Shown: positions 1 to 11,141 of the stretch, piece after piece
Layout of the letters: each line of letters begins with the position of its first letter
Position numbering within the stretch: the stretch's first letter is position 1
Assembly: GCF_012910805.1 (NCBI RefSeq)
Contig: NZ_WTVK01000001.1
Location: forward strand, 151,612-215,611
Length of the DNA stretch: 64,000 nt
Direction of reading: 5' to 3'
Source of the DNA: Aromatoleum evansii
GTDB taxonomy: Bacteria; Pseudomonadota; Gammaproteobacteria; Burkholderiales; Rhodocyclaceae
Notes under the pieces: generated by a model
The model's input: the letters and a program-made list of their open reading frames with translations, nothing else
Databases searched by the model: none
Told to the model about the DNA's origin: nothing
Program-made: the position numbers and the translations under genes

Positions 1-1086
1 CTGACCTCGAGCTTCGTCTTCGAGAGCGCCGCCCAGGCGGCGGCACGCTTCTCGGGGGCCGACGACGGCAACGTCTACGCGCGGTTCACCAATCCGACCG
101 TGACGGCAATGCAGCAGCGCCTTGCTGCGCTGGAAGGGGGCGAAGCCTGTGTCGCGACGGCCTCGGGCATGGCGGCGATCCTGTCGCTCGCGATGGCTAC
201 ATTGCAGGCCGGCGACCACGTGGTCGCGTCGATGGGGCTCTTCGGCGCCACGCAGCAGCTCTTCGGCACGATCCTGGCCAAATTCGGCATCGAGACGAGC
301 TTCGTGCCCGCGACCGACCCGGACGCGTACCGTGCTGCGATCAAGGCGCGCACGCGGCTCTTTTTCATCGAGACGCCGTCGAATCCCCTCACCGAGGTGA
401 TCGACATCGCCGCGGTGGCCGACATCGCCCATTCATGCGGTGCGATCCTCGCCGTCGACAACTGCTTCTGCACGCCGGCACTGCAGCGTCCGCTCGAATT
501 GGGTGCCGACGTCGTCGTGCATTCGGCCACCAAATACCTGGATGGCCAGGGGCGGGTGCTCGGTGGTGCGGTGGTGGGCAATAAGGTCATCGTCGACGAC
601 GTGCTGAAATTCCTGCGCACGGCCGGTCCCTCGATTTCGCCGTTCAACGCGTGGGTGATTCTCAAGGGGCTGGAAACCTTGCGCATCCGCATGGAGGCGC
701 AGTCTGCCACTGCCCTCGAGCTGGCGCGCTGGCTCGAGCAGCAGGCAGGCGTGGAGAGGGTCTATTATCCCGGCCTGGTTTCCCATCCGCAGCACGATCT
801 TGCGATGCGTCAGCAGAAGTCGGGGGGCGCGATCGTGAGTTTCGAAGTCGCCGGGGGGCGCGAGGGGGCATGGAGGGTCGTGGATTCGACGCGTTTGATG
901 TCGATCACGGCCAACCTCGGCGACACCAAGACCACCATCACCCATCCGGCGTCCACCACGCATGGGCGCATCACCGCCGAAGCGCGTGCTGCCGCGGGCA
1001 TTACCGAGGGCTTGCTGCGGGTCGCCGTCGGTCTCGAGTCGGTCGAGGATCTGCGCGCGGATCTCGCGCGCGGTCTGGCCGGCTGA
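1..1086 (+). CDS. metZ: O-succinylhomoserine sulfhydrylase, 3' part (5' end outside window)
   Basis: PLP-dependent enzyme of the Cys/Met metabolism family that makes homocysteine from O-succinylhomoserine and sulfide in methionine synthesis. The reading frame is open from base 1 (LTSSFVFESA...), so only the first few dozen residues are missing. The PLP lysine lies in HSATKYLDGQG at about base 532, and the C-terminal THPASTTHGR block that closes the active site is intact. Assignment to MetZ rather than MetY rests on the overall block pattern (FTNPTVTAM, ETPSNPLTEV) and the lack of MetY-type insertions. A related enzyme sits at the right end of the window on the other strand. Confidence 0.88.
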   Translation: MTSSFVFESAAQAAARFSGADDGNVYARFTNPTVTAMQQRLAALEGGEACVATASGMAAILSLAMATLQAGDHVVASMGLFGATQQLFGTILAKFGIETSFVPATDPDAYRAAIKARTRLFFIETPSNPLTEVIDIAAVADIAHSCGAILAVDNCFCTPALQRPLELGADVVVHSATKYLDGQGRVLGGAVVGNKVIVDDVLKFLRTAGPSISPFNAWVILKGLETLRIRMEAQSATALELARWLEQQAGVERVYYPGLVSHPQHDLAMRQQKSGGAIVSFEVAGGREGAWRVVDSTRLMSITANLGDTKTTITHPASTTHGRITAEARAAAGITEGLLRVAVGLESVEDLRADLARGLAG

Positions 1087-1097
1087 AGCGCTCAACC

Positions 1098-1122
1098 TAG
1101 GCGAGCGCGTCGTGCTCGCCTA
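1098..1122. terminator. hairpin between convergent metZ and lpxH
   Basis: Perfect 9-bp inverted repeat TAGGCGAGC / GCTCGCCTA with a 7-base loop, lying 12 bases after the metZ stop and about 20 bases beyond the lpxH stop on the other strand. There is no T-run on either side, so it is a candidate bidirectional transcript end or 3' stabiliser rather than a textbook intrinsic terminator. Confidence 0.5.
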
Positions 1123-1140
1123 CGTGCGCCGGTAATTCCC

Positions 1141-1857
1141 TTAGGGGCCGGTGCGGAAGGCCTGCCCGTCCCACTGCAGCCAGCTCGCCCTCCCGCGCCA
1201 GTCGGAGAGGACCCAGCGCTCGCACTGCCGTCCGTCCACCCGATGCAGATGGAGCGCCGGCCGATGCGTGTGGCCGTGGATGAGGGTCGGGTAATCGTGA
1301 GCGCGCAAGAGGGCGTCAACGGCTGCGGCGTTAACGTCCATGATCTCCTCGGCCTTTTCCTGCTTTGCGGTTTCGCTGTGCTTGCGCAGCCCCTCGATGA
1401 CCAGCCTGCGTTCCGCAAGGGGGCGGGCTAGAAATGCGCGCTGCCATTGCGGATCGCGCACCTGCTGCCGAAACGCCTGATAGGCGTGGTCGTCGGTGCA
1501 TAGGCTGTCGCCGTGGGTGATCAGCACCCGGCGGCCGTCGAGGTCGATCTCGCTGGGGTCGGGGAGGATGGTGAGCCCGGCAGCCCGGGCGAAATCCGTG
1601 CCGACGAGGAAATCGCGGTTGCCTGCGACGAAGCCGACCCGCGTGCCATGGTCGGCAAGTGCGGCAAGGGCCTCCGCGACCTCCCGGTTCAGGGGGGCGT
1701 CACGGTCGTCGTCGCCCGCCCAGTATTCGAACAGATCGCCGAGGATGTACACGGCGTCCAGCTCCCGCGCCTTCCCCGCGATCAGGTCGAGGAAAGCGCG
1801 GGTGTTGTCCGGGCAGTTCCCGGACAGGTGCAGATCCGCGATAAACAGGGCCGACAT
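1141..1857 (-). CDS. lpxH: UDP-2,3-diacylglucosamine diphosphatase (lipid A synthesis)
   Basis: Metallophosphoesterase that hydrolyses UDP-2,3-diacylglucosamine to lipid X plus UMP at the inner face of the cytoplasmic membrane. The 238-residue protein shows the full calcineurin-type metal ligand set: D8 and H10 (ADLHL), D41 (GDLFEYW), N80 (GNRD), H115 (THGD) and the H193-G-H195-T-H197 motif. Length is normal for the LpxH family. It is the last gene of a same-strand run with the cyclophilin genes ppiB and ppiA, the L,D-transpeptidase and the TPR gene, which groups it with envelope functions. Confidence 0.93.
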   Translation of the reverse strand: MSALFIADLHLSGNCPDNTRAFLDLIAGKARELDAVYILGDLFEYWAGDDDRDAPLNREVAEALAALADHGTRVGFVAGNRDFLVGTDFARAAGLTILPDPSEIDLDGRRVLITHGDSLCTDDHAYQAFRQQVRDPQWQRAFLARPLAERRLVIEGLRKHSETAKQEKAEEIMDVNAAAVDALLRAHDYPTLIHGHTHRPALHLHRVDGRQCERWVLSDWRGRASWLQWDGQAFRTGP

Positions 1858-1895
1858 GTGCGACTGGACGGTTGAAACGGGTCGGCCCGGCGAGA

Positions 1896-2390
1896 TCAGA
1901 CGATCTCTGCGCGTTCGATGATGACGTCCTCGACCGGCACGTCCTGGTGGAAGCCGCTCGAGCCGGTGCGGACCGCGCGGATGCTGTTCACGACATCCAT
2001 GCCTTCCGTGACGCGGCCGAACACGCAGTAGCCCCAGCCCTGGATGTCCGGTGCGCGGAAATTGAGGAAGTCGTTATCGACGACGTTGATGAAGAACTGG
2101 GCGCTGGCCGAGTGGGGAGCCTGGGTGCGCGCCATGGCGATCGTGCCCGTGAGGTTCTTCAGGCCGTTGTCGGCTTCGTTCTTGATCGGCTCGCGGGTGG
2201 GCTTCTGCTTCATGCCCGGCTCGAACCCTCCGCCCTGGATCATGAAGTTCTTGATCACGCGATGGAAGATCGTGTTGTCGTAGTGGCCGGCGCTGACGTA
2301 GTCGAGGAAGTTCTTGACCGTCTCGGGGGCCTTCTCGGCATCCAGTTCGAGCGTGATCGTACCGTGGTTCGTATGCAGCTTGACAGCCAT
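1896..2390 (-). CDS. ppiB: cytoplasmic peptidyl-prolyl cis-trans isomerase (cyclophilin B type)
   Basis: A 164-residue single-domain cyclophilin that catalyses proline isomerisation in nascent or refolding proteins. Diagnostic blocks are [13 protein letters not shown] and [21 protein letters not shown]. No signal peptide is present, so it is cytoplasmic. It lies 20 bases downstream of a second cyclophilin gene that does carry a signal peptide, giving a cytoplasmic/periplasmic pair in one transcription unit. Confidence 0.95.
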   Translation of the reverse strand: MAVKLHTNHGTITLELDAEKAPETVKNFLDYVSAGHYDNTIFHRVIKNFMIQGGGFEPGMKQKPTREPIKNEADNGLKNLTGTIAMARTQAPHSASAQFFINVVDNDFLNFRAPDIQGWGYCVFGRVTEGMDVVNSIRAVRTGSSGFHQDVPVEDVIIERAEIV

Positions 2391-2410
2391 TGGGAGCTCC
2401 TTGGGATTCG

Positions 2411-2989
2411 TTACTTGGTTTGGCCGGTCTTCGCAGCCTCGATGAGGCGGACCGATTCGATGATGACCGGTTCGGTCGGGACGTCGCGCATGCCACGAAC
2501 GACACCGGTGCGCGTCTTGCCGATGTTCCGGACGACGTCCATGCCGCTGCTCACCTTGCCGAACACGGTGTAGCCCCAGCCGTCGCGCGACGGGTAGTCG
2601 AGGAAGCTGTTGTCGACGAGGTTGATGAAGAACTGCGCGGTGGCGGAGTGGGGGTCGGAGGTCCGTGCCATGGCGAGCGTCCCGGCGTCGTTGCGCAGCC
2701 CGTTCTTGGCCTCGTTCTGGATCGGCGCGCGGGTCGGCTTCTGATTCAGCGATCCGTCGAAGCCTCCGCCCTGGATCATGAAGCCATCGATGACCCGATG
2801 AAAGATCGTGCCGTCATAGTGGCCGCTTTTCACGTATTCGAGGAAGTTCTCGACAGATTTTGGGGCCTTGTCGGCAAACAACTCGAGTACGACGATACCC
2901 TGGTTGGTGCGCATCTCGACTACGGGATTGGCGGCTTGCGCCACGGCGCAGCAGACGAAGAGGATGAGGCTTGCGAAAACGCGTTTCAT
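2411..2989 (-). CDS. ppiA: periplasmic peptidyl-prolyl cis-trans isomerase (cyclophilin A type)
   Basis: A 192-residue cyclophilin with an N-terminal signal peptide ([19 protein letters not shown], cleavage predicted before ANPVVEM), so it should act on proteins in the periplasm. The cyclophilin blocks [16 protein letters not shown] and [11 protein letters not shown] are present. It is strongly similar to the adjacent ppiB, which suggests tandem duplication followed by addition of an export signal. The same-strand L,D-transpeptidase gene ends about 40 bases upstream. Confidence 0.94.
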   Translation of the reverse strand: MKRVFASLILFVCCAVAQAANPVVEMRTNQGIVVLELFADKAPKSVENFLEYVKSGHYDGTIFHRVIDGFMIQGGGFDGSLNQKPTRAPIQNEAKNGLRNDAGTLAMARTSDPHSATAQFFINLVDNSFLDYPSRDGWGYTVFGKVSSGMDVVRNIGKTRTGVVRGMRDVPTEPVIIESVRLIEAAKTGQTK

Positions 2990-3030
2990 GTCTAGCTTCC
3001 GTTCGGGGGAGTTAACTTTTCGGACGGCCG

Positions 3031-4245
3031 TCAGGCCTTGCCTTCATAGACGATCTTCCAGCGACCGCCTTCCTTGAGCCAGTACTGGCGCTTGCGGACA
3101 CGGTCGGACAGGTCGTCGCTGCGATAGTCCTGTTCGAAGGTCACGACCACGATGTCGTCGCGCCCCGGATTGCGGAACATGCTCAGCTTGTCGAGACGCA
3201 CCTTGATCCAATCGCGGCTCGCAGCGATCTTGCGTTTCTGTTCCGACCATTCCGCAAGATTCTGAGTGTCGCTGCGGAAGTCCTTCGAATAGTGGGAGAG
3301 GTAACGGGTCACGTCCGTGGTCTTCTCCCAGTCGCGCCGCCAGTCCTCGATTGCGAGCTGCAGGTTGCGCCGCTCGGCTTGCCAGTCGTCCAGCGACAGC
3401 CACTCGATCTCGTTGCTGATGATCACCGGCGTGAGCCCCGGCTGGACGAAGTTGGAAAGCTTGAGAAAATCCTGATTCGCGAGCGTGACGCAGCCCTCTG
3501 AGGAGAGCGGCGGGCGAGCATAGGTGTCGCTCGGCGTTCCGTGCAGCCAGATTCCGTGCCCCGTGCGTCCGAGACGCCGGTCCCATTCGTTCGGGTAGTT
3601 GATCGGGAAGGCCCCGCTGCCGTACAGGTCGGGAAGTTTGGCCTGCTCGATGAAGGACGTCACTTCGTAGACGCCGAGGGGGGTCTTGTTGTCGCCCTCG
3701 ACGCGCTTGTCCGCGCCAGCCTTGCCGTGGCTGATGTAGTAGTCGGCTACGAAGCGCGGCTTTCCGCCCTCGTTTGCATACACGTACAGGCGCGCACGCT
3801 TGGTGTCCACGACGACCGCGAAGCGCTGGTCCGGTCCCATCTGCAACAGGTAGCGCGGGATGTAGCTGGCTGCGGCGGGGCGTTCGCGATATGCACGCAG
3901 GCGCGCGGTCGCCTCGTCGCGCAGTTCGTTGACACGTTCGGCCGGAGCCGATGCGTTGCCGAACGTAGCGATCGGCTTGGCACGCGCCAGCAGCAAGTCG
4001 CCCTTGATCAGATGGGCCAGGCGGAAGTTCGGGTAGACCCGCAGCAGTTCCTCGGTGCGTTGGAGCGCCGCGTCGAGCCGGTTGGCTTCGATTTCGGTGA
4101 AAACGTACTCGAGCGACGCGTCCGGGCCGGAGTCGGAAATGCCGCGCGGAGCGGGTGCTGCGGCGGCCGCCAGCGGCAGCGCCGCAGCGGCGAGCGTTGC
4201 GATCATTCGGACGAACGCAGCTCGTCCGATTGTCAGAACCTTCAT
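3031..4245 (-). CDS. L,D-transpeptidase (YkuD domain) with C-terminal NTF2-like domain
   Basis: Periplasmic cysteine transpeptidase that probably forms 3-3 peptidoglycan crosslinks or anchors proteins to the wall. The start at 4245 is chosen because its ATG overlaps the upstream stop (ATGA) and gives a clean signal peptide ending around [10 protein letters not shown]. The YkuD domain spans about residues 142-276, with the catalytic region H235 and S-x-G-C252 (SEGCVTL instead of the usual SHGC). Residues about 297-404 form an alpha+beta domain of the SnoaL/NTF2-like type, as in the Cds6 family of L,D-transpeptidases. The same C-terminal fold recurs in the upstream TPR gene, suggesting the two proteins work together at the cell wall. 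Confidence 0.85.
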   Translation of the reverse strand: MKVLTIGRAAFVRMIATLAAAALPLAAAAAPAPRGISDSGPDASLEYVFTEIEANRLDAALQRTEELLRVYPNFRLAHLIKGDLLLARAKPIATFGNASAPAERVNELRDEATARLRAYRERPAAASYIPRYLLQMGPDQRFAVVVDTKRARLYVYANEGGKPRFVADYYISHGKAGADKRVEGDNKTPLGVYEVTSFIEQAKLPDLYGSGAFPINYPNEWDRRLGRTGHGIWLHGTPSDTYARPPLSSEGCVTLANQDFLKLSNFVQPGLTPVIISNEIEWLSLDDWQAERRNLQLAIEDWRRDWEKTTDVTRYLSHYSKDFRSDTQNLAEWSEQKRKIAASRDWIKVRLDKLSMFRNPGRDDIVVVTFEQDYRSDDLSDRVRKRQYWLKEGGRWKIVYEGKA

Positions 4246-5396
4246 CCTCCGACGCGCTCCTGGCGGATGCGCCACGAGCCGTTACGCTTGACGAGCTCGA
4301 GCGTCTTGGTCGTGCTGGAGCTGAAGCCGGCGGATTCGTAGTTCTGGCGGAAGCGCACCGTTGCCACTTCGCCGTCCACCTTGGCATCGGGCTTCTCGAT
4401 GTCGATGGCAATGCGGCCGGGCTTGCCCACGCGTTGTGCGCGCTCGTTCTCCCATGCCTTGCGGGACGTTCCTCCCGGGGTTCGGAACTCCTTGTCGTAG
4501 AAGCCGAGATACGCCTTCACGTCCTTGCGTGACCACGCCTTGGCCCAGGCTTCCACCGCCTGCAGCACTTCGTGCTCGGTGCCGGCTGCAGCGACGGTCG
4601 CCGGCTCCTGCGCTGCGGGGCGTGACGGCGCCATGGGGGCGGGCGAAGCGGCCGGGGGCGTCGGCGCCGCCGCAGCGGCTGGAGCCGCGGCAGTGGTGGC
4701 TGGCTTCGCCGCAGGGGCGGCCGTGGCGGAGGCTGGCGCGGAAGCTGCCGCCGCGGCAGCCGCAGGGGATGCAGCAGGCGCTGTGACCGGAGCCGGAGCC
4801 GGTGCGGGTGTGACGGCAGGCGCCGACGCGACCGCGGTGCGCGTCGGCGCGCCCTGTGCGGCGGTGCGGGTTCTGGAGCCGGAGGACATCATCTCGCGGA
4901 TCAGCGCGAGCTTGGACTGCGCCGCCGTATTGGCCGAGTCGAGTTGCAGGGCCTTGTCATAGGCCTGGCTCGCCAGGCGCGCGTAGACGTCGCCGAGGTT
5001 CTCGTGCGCGGTCGCATAGCTCGGGTGGGTGCGAATCGCCATTTCCAGGGCCGAGCGCGCCTTGTCGTACTGGCGCTGCTGGGCATAAAGGACGGCGAGG
5101 TTGTTATAGGGCTCCGGAAGTTCGGGGAAGTCCTCGGTGAGCTTCTGGAATACCGCGACCGCTTCGTCCGCGCGGTTAAGCTCGGTGAGCGCGATTCCCT
5201 TCAGGAAACGTGCCTGCGGCTCCTTGGCATTGCCGGCAAGTACCCGGTCGGCCATCGCCAGCGCCTGCGCATGCTGGCCCTGATTGACGAGCGTTTGAAT
5301 CTGGGCGACGTTGTCGGCTGCCTGCAGCAGCGGAGCCGCGCCGAGACCGACGATGAGGGCCATCACGGCCAGGGCGGAATTGGGACGCATGTTCAT
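4242..5396 (-). CDS. exported TPR protein with Ala/Pro linker and NTF2-like C-terminal domain
   Basis: An approximately 384-residue protein with a signal peptide (hydrophobic stretch ALAVMALIVGLGAAPLLQA), TPR helices over about residues 30-170 (for example PEPYNNLAVLYAQQRQYDKA and ATAHENLGDVYARLASQAYDKAL), a low-complexity Ala/Pro linker at about 180-275 and a C-terminal domain at about 277-384. That domain matches the one in the next gene (shared W, Y-F and V-F-Q-Y positions). Its stop overlaps the L,D-transpeptidase start. No catalytic motif is seen; a scaffold role in peptidoglycan work is inferred. The start is uncertain: 5429, 5396 and 5390 are all possible and none has a clear ribosome binding site. 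Confidence 0.78.
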   Translation of the reverse strand: MNMRPNSALAVMALIVGLGAAPLLQAADNVAQIQTLVNQGQHAQALAMADRVLAGNAKEPQARFLKGIALTELNRADEAVAVFQKLTEDFPELPEPYNNLAVLYAQQRQYDKARSALEMAIRTHPSYATAHENLGDVYARLASQAYDKALQLDSANTAAQSKLALIREMMSSGSRTRTAAQGAPTRTAVASAPAVTPAPAPAPVTAPAASPAAAAAAASAPASATAAPAAKPATTAAAPAAAAAPTPPAASPAPMAPSRPAAQEPATVAAAGTEHEVLQAVEAWAKAWSRKDVKAYLGFYDKEFRTPGGTSRKAWENERAQRVGKPGRIAIDIEKPDAKVDGEVATVRFRQNYESAGFSSSTTKTLELVKRNGSWRIRQERVGG

Positions 5397-5600
5397 TGTG
5401 TTAGAATCGGTCGGTTTCCGTTGATCCACGCGGATTTAACGCGACATTCTATCAAATAACGGGAGCTGCATCACGGTGGGGCGGTGGTCGCTGTGCGAGC
5501 GCTGCGGGTGTTCCCCGTGCTTTCCGGATCGCGGTGTTGCCGCGAGCGGACAGGCGTCCCGTCGAATGCTGTCCTTCTGCGCCGCCTTGCGGAAAATGCC

Positions 5601-6983
5601 ATGCTTCAGATTCACAACTCATTGACGCGAAAAAAAGAAATTTTTGCCCCGATCGAGCCCGGAAAGGTTCGGATGTATGTGTGTGGCATGACTGTGTATG
5701 ATTTTTGCCACCTCGGCCATGCTCGCGTAATGGTTGTGTTCGACATGGTGGCGCGCTGGTTGCGCGCGAGCGGATTTGATCTCGTTTATGTCAGGAACAT
5801 TACCGACATCGATGACAAGATCATTCGCCGTGCCGGCGAGAATAGCGAGTCGATCCGTGCGCTGACGGACCGCTTCATCGCCGCGATGCACGAGGACGCC
5901 GACGCGCTCGGCGTGATGCGGCCCGACCACGAACCGCGCGCGACGGAGTACGTGGGGCAGATGCAGTCCCTGATCGAGCGCCTTCGCCAAAAGGGCCTCG
6001 CATACGTGGCCGAGAATCGCGACGTATGCTATTCGGTGCGCAAGTTCGACGGCTACGGCAAGCTTTCCGGCAAGTCGCTCGACGAGCTGCGCGCAGGGGA
6101 GCGCGTGGAGATCGCTGGCGAGAAGCAGGATCCGCTCGATTTCGTGCTGTGGAAGCATGCGCGCACGGACGAACCGGCAGAGGTGAAGTGGGCCTCGCCT
6201 TGGGGCGCGGGGCGTCCCGGCTGGCACATCGAGTGCTCCGCAATGAGTTCGGACCTGCTGGGCGATCATTTCGACATCCATGGCGGCGGGCAGGATCTTC
6301 AGTTTCCCCATCACGAGAACGAGATTGCGCAGTCCGAGGGGGCCCACGGCCACACCTTCGTCAACTACTGGATGCACAACGGCTTCGTTCGCGTCGACGA
6401 CGAGAAGATGTCCAAGTCGCTCGGAAATTTCTTCACGATCCGTGATGTGCTGAAGAAGTACGACGCGGAAGTGGTGCGCTTCTTCATCCTCCGCGCGCAC
6501 TATCGCAGTCCGCTCAATTACTCGGATGCTCATCTCGAGGATGCGCGCCAGTCGCTCACGCGCCTGTACACGGCGCTGCGCAACGTCGCGCCGGCGGATG
6601 TGGCGATCGACTGGGAGGAGGCGCACGCCCAGCGCTTCCGTGAGGCGATGGATGACGACTTCAATACTGCCGAGGCCGTTGCCGTACTGTTCGATCTCGC
6701 GAACGAGGCGAACCGCAGCGGCTCGGCGGCCATGGCGGCGCAGCTGAAGGGCTTGGGCGGGGTGCTGGGCTTGCTCGGGCGCGATCCGGTGGCCTTCCTC
6801 CAGGGGGGGGCTGCGGAGGCAGGGACAGACGAGGCCGACGAGATCGAGGCCTTGATCGAACAGCGCGCGCAGGCCAAGAAGGCGAGGAATTTTGCCGAGG
6901 CGGACCGTATCCGTGCCGATCTGCTGGCGCGTGGCATCGCACTCGAGGATACCCCGCAGGGAACCCTGTGGCGGCGCGCCTGA
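5601..6983 (+). CDS. cysS: cysteinyl-tRNA synthetase
   Basis: Charges tRNA-Cys with cysteine. Start 5601 ([15 protein letters not shown]) gives 460 residues and places the zinc ligand C28 and the HIGH-type CHLGH motif where the family has them; an open frame runs further upstream but its residues do not look like the family. Further zinc ligands are in HIECSAM and [11 protein letters not shown], and the KMSKS loop is at about residue 268. The gene is divergent from the TPR/L,D-transpeptidase operon and monocistronic, ending at a hairpin region shared with convergent dnaJ. Confidence 0.97.
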   Translation: MLQIHNSLTRKKEIFAPIEPGKVRMYVCGMTVYDFCHLGHARVMVVFDMVARWLRASGFDLVYVRNITDIDDKIIRRAGENSESIRALTDRFIAAMHEDADALGVMRPDHEPRATEYVGQMQSLIERLRQKGLAYVAENRDVCYSVRKFDGYGKLSGKSLDELRAGERVEIAGEKQDPLDFVLWKHARTDEPAEVKWASPWGAGRPGWHIECSAMSSDLLGDHFDIHGGGQDLQFPHHENEIAQSEGAHGHTFVNYWMHNGFVRVDDEKMSKSLGNFFTIRDVLKKYDAEVVRFFILRAHYRSPLNYSDAHLEDARQSLTRLYTALRNVAPADVAIDWEEAHAQRFREAMDDDFNTAEAVAVLFDLANEANRSGSAAMAAQLKGLGGVLGLLGRDPVAFLQGGAAEAGTDEADEIEALIEQRAQAKKARNFAEADRIRADLLARGIALEDTPQGTLWRRA

Positions 6984-6992
6984 ACGCCTGAG

Positions 6993-7025
6993 CCTGTTGC
7001 TCTCCGCGCTACGGAGCGCAACAGG
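6993..7025. terminator. hairpin 1 between convergent cysS and dnaJ
   Basis: CCTGTTGC pairs with GCAACAGG and, after one mismatch, CTCCG pairs with CGGAG around a CGCTA loop. The structure lies 10 bases after the cysS stop. There is no U-tract, so it may act as a 3' end stabiliser or a Rho-independent terminator of poor type. Confidence 0.5.
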
Positions 7026-7043
7026 GCGGATTCGGGCGATTCA

Positions 7044-7082
7044 GGATCGGCCGCAGCGCAGCTTGTCCGCCGCGGCCGATCC
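7044..7082. repeat. hairpin 2 between convergent cysS and dnaJ
   Basis: Perfect 11-bp inverted repeat GGATCGGCCGC / GCGGCCGATCC separated by 17 bases, located 11 bases beyond the dnaJ stop on the minus strand. With hairpin 1 it fills the 109-base gap between the two convergent genes. It could be the dnaJ transcript end. Confidence 0.5.
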
Positions 7083-7092
7083 GTGCGTGGCG

Positions 7093-8220
7093 TCAGCCGC
7101 CGAAGAACTCCTTAACCTTGTCCATCCAGGACTTCGCCTTGGGGTTGTGGCGATCCACGTCCCCGCGTGAGACTTCCTCGAATTCCCGCAGCAGTTCCTT
7201 CTGGCGCTCGGTGAGGTTTACCGGGGTTTCGACGACGACCCGGCACAGCAGGTCGCCGTGCGCCTGCGAGCGCACGTTGCGGATACCCTTGCCGCGCAGG
7301 CGGAACAGACGGCCGCTCTGCGTCTCGGCCGGGATCTTGAGGCGTGCCATGCCCTCCAGCGTCGGAATTTCGATCTCGCCACCGAGTGCGGCCGTCGTGA
7401 AGCTGATCGGCATCTCGCACAGCAGGTCGTCGTGGTCACGCTGGAACACGGCGTGCTGCCGGATGTGGATCTCGACGTAGAGGTCGCCCGGAGGGCCTCC
7501 GTTGACGCCGGGCTCGCCGTGGCCGGCGTGGCGCAGGCGCATGCCTTCGTCGATGCCGGCAGGAATCTTCACTTCCAGCGTCTTCTGGCGCTTCACGCGA
7601 CCGGCGCCGCCGCAGTCGCGGCAGGGGTCGGGGATGATGCGGCCGGTGCCGTGGCACTTCGGGCAGGTCTGCTGGATCGAGAAGAAGCCCTGCTGGATGC
7701 GCACCTGGCCGGCGCCGCCGCAGGTGGGGCAGGGCTTGGGTTGCGTGCCGGGCTTTGCGCCGCTGCCGTGGCAGGTATCGCACTCTTCGACGGTCGGGAT
7801 GCGGATCGTCTTCTCGGCGCCGCGTGCGGCCTCCTCGAGCGAGATCTCGAGGTTGTAGCGCAGGTCGGCGCCGCGATAGACGTTCGAGCGGCCGCGACCA
7901 CCGCCTCCGCCGAAGATGTCGCCGAAGATGTCGGAGAACGCGTCGGCAAAGCCGTCAAAGCCCTGGCCGCCCGGACCGGCCCCGGCTGAGGGATCGACGC
8001 CGGCGTGGCCGTAACGGTCGTATGCGCCGCGCTTCTGTGCGTCGGAGAGGATCTCGTAGGCCTCCTTGGCCTCCTTGAACTTCTCCTCGGCTTCCTTGTT
8101 GTCCGGATTGCGGTCCGGATGGTGTTTCATGGCCAGCTTGCGGTAGGCCTTCTTGATTTCGTCGTCCGCGGCGTCGCGATTGACGCCAAGTACGTCGTAG
8201 TAATCCCGTTTCGTTGCCAT
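7093..8220 (-). CDS. dnaJ: chaperone protein DnaJ (Hsp40)
   Basis: Co-chaperone that delivers substrates to DnaK and stimulates its ATPase. Start 8220 ([13 protein letters not shown]) gives 375 residues, the usual length. The J domain carries HPD at residues 34-36, followed by the Gly/Phe-rich region (about 75-110, including GGGGGRGRS), four CxxCxGxG zinc repeats ([32 protein letters not shown]) and the C-terminal substrate domains. It is the third gene of grpE-dnaK-dnaJ, 116 bases after dnaK. Confidence 0.97.
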   Translation of the reverse strand: MATKRDYYDVLGVNRDAADDEIKKAYRKLAMKHHPDRNPDNKEAEEKFKEAKEAYEILSDAQKRGAYDRYGHAGVDPSAGAGPGGQGFDGFADAFSDIFGDIFGGGGGRGRSNVYRGADLRYNLEISLEEAARGAEKTIRIPTVEECDTCHGSGAKPGTQPKPCPTCGGAGQVRIQQGFFSIQQTCPKCHGTGRIIPDPCRDCGGAGRVKRQKTLEVKIPAGIDEGMRLRHAGHGEPGVNGGPPGDLYVEIHIRQHAVFQRDHDDLLCEMPISFTTAALGGEIEIPTLEGMARLKIPAETQSGRLFRLRGKGIRNVRSQAHGDLLCRVVVETPVNLTERQKELLREFEEVSRGDVDRHNPKAKSWMDKVKEFFGG

Positions 8221-8270
8221 TTCCTGTCGCTCAGGCTGGGGCGGCCGCGCGGGCCGCCCTGTCATGCAAA

Positions 8271-8322
8271 GGCCGAGCCTGCCGGAAGTGCTGCTCCGGC
8301 GTCGGCTCGGCCATCATCTCGC
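8271..8322 (-). repeat. long hairpin in the dnaK-dnaJ gap
   Basis: GGCCGAGCC pairs with GGCTCGGCC, and inside it GCCGG pairs with CCGGC around AAGTGCTGCT. It occupies about half of the 116-base intergenic space. No T-run follows in the direction of transcription, so partial attenuation or processing that lowers dnaJ relative to dnaK is more likely than full termination. Confidence 0.45.
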
Positions 8323-8336
8323 CGCCCGGCGAGCGA

Positions 8337-10268
<1,932 letters not shown>

Positions 10269-10302
10269 GTCAGTTCCTTTCGTTTTGGGGAAGCCGGGGT
10301 GG

Positions 10303-10322
10303 CGGGCGGTTTGTTCCGCCCG
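10303..10322 (-). repeat. GC hairpin in the dnaK leader
   Basis: Perfect 7-bp stem CGGGCGG / CCGCCCG with a 6-base loop, between the sigma-32-like promoter and the dnaK start codon, about 35 bases before the start. It would form in the 5' leader of the dnaK transcript. A role in mRNA stability or translation control is only inferred. Confidence 0.35.
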
Positions 10323-10353
10323 GGGGCCGGCTTGCCGGATTGCGCTGTCAGTT

Positions 10354-10381
10354 ATTTAGGGGTGAGGTCGTCGATTTCAAG
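10354..10381 (-). promoter_or_regulatory. sigma-32 (heat-shock) type promoter for dnaK
   Basis: Read on the minus strand: CTTGAAA (10381-10375), a 12-base spacer and CCCCTAAAT (10362-10354). The heat-shock consensus is CTTGAAA, 11-16 bases, CCCCATNT. The -35 match is complete and the CCCC of the -10 is present. It sits at the start of the 123-base grpE-dnaK gap. Confidence 0.6.
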
Positions 10382-10391
10382 GGGGGCGAAC

Positions 10392-10970
10392 TCAGGCGCT
10401 CTTGCCCTTGGAAACGGTCACCATGGCAGGACGCAGCACGCGCTCATGCAGCAGATAGCCTTTCTGCAGGACATTCACCACGGTGTTCGCCTCGCCTTCC
10501 GCCTCGATCATCGCGATGGCCTGGTGGCGGTTGGGGTCGAACTTGCTGCCGACCGGATTTTCCTCCGTCACGCCTGCGGTCTGGAATGCCGATGCGAGCT
10601 GCTTCAGGGTCAGTTGGACCCCTTCGCGCAGGCTTTCGATGGTCTGGTTCTCGGTCGCAAGTGCCGCTTCGAGGCTGTCCTTGACCGGCAGCATGGCATT
10701 CGCGAATTTTTCCGCGGCGAACTTCGATGCCTTGGCAATGTCTTCCTGTGCGCGACGACGGATATTCTCGGCCTCGGCCTTGGCGCGCAGCCACGCATCG
10801 TGATGTTCGGCGGCCTTGAGCTCCGCCTGCCGCAGAGATTCCTCCAGGCTGGGCATCGAGTCGCCCGCGCGTTCGTCGGCCGCTTCGACTTGCGGGGCGT
10901 CGCCGGATTGTCCCGTGGGGGCCTGCAGCAGCTCTTCGGGGGCCTCGGCGGAGGGCTTGTTTTCCTGCAT
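10392..10970 (-). CDS. grpE: nucleotide exchange factor GrpE
   Basis: Releases ADP from DnaK. Start 10970 ([13 protein letters not shown]) gives 192 residues. A charged N-terminus is followed by the long dimerising helix (about residues 45-100, rich in Ala/Glu/Lys) and the beta domain with [19 protein letters not shown] and [19 protein letters not shown]. The frame stays open far upstream, but that upstream part is antisense to the kinase gene. First gene of the grpE-dnaK-dnaJ operon, preceded by a strong heat-shock promoter. Confidence 0.96.
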   Translation of the reverse strand: MQENKPSAEAPEELLQAPTGQSGDAPQVEAADERAGDSMPSLEESLRQAELKAAEHHDAWLRAKAEAENIRRRAQEDIAKASKFAAEKFANAMLPVKDSLEAALATENQTIESLREGVQLTLKQLASAFQTAGVTEENPVGSKFDPNRHQAIAMIEAEGEANTVVNVLQKGYLLHERVLRPAMVTVSKGKSA

Positions 10971-11005
10971 GGGGTAGAACTCCCTATGTTCTTTCGACGG
11001 GCGGA

Positions 11006-11033
11006 ACATGGGGGCGGGTCTCGTCGTTTCAAG
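11006..11033 (-). promoter_or_regulatory. sigma-32 (heat-shock) promoter for grpE-dnaK-dnaJ
   Basis: Read on the minus strand: CTTGAAA (11033-11027), 13-base spacer, CCCCATGT (11013-11006). This is a full match to the heat-shock consensus CTTGAAA-N11-16-CCCCATNT. The predicted start of transcription is about 30 bases upstream of the grpE start codon. Confidence 0.82.
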
Positions 11034-11141
11034 GGCTTGGTTACAAATAGTTCGCCGGGTTGCCGATGCGCGCCCGCGTGTGTCAGGATTCAACCGCGCG
11101 CGGTGCCAGACAGAGGCGCGGGAGGCCGGGTCGGACCAGAC

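Noticed and set aside
10269..11141. CIRCE operator (HrcA site) at grpE or dnaK
   Set aside because: No TTAGCACTC-N9-GAGTGCTAA-like inverted repeat was found; the promoters are sigma-32 type instead.
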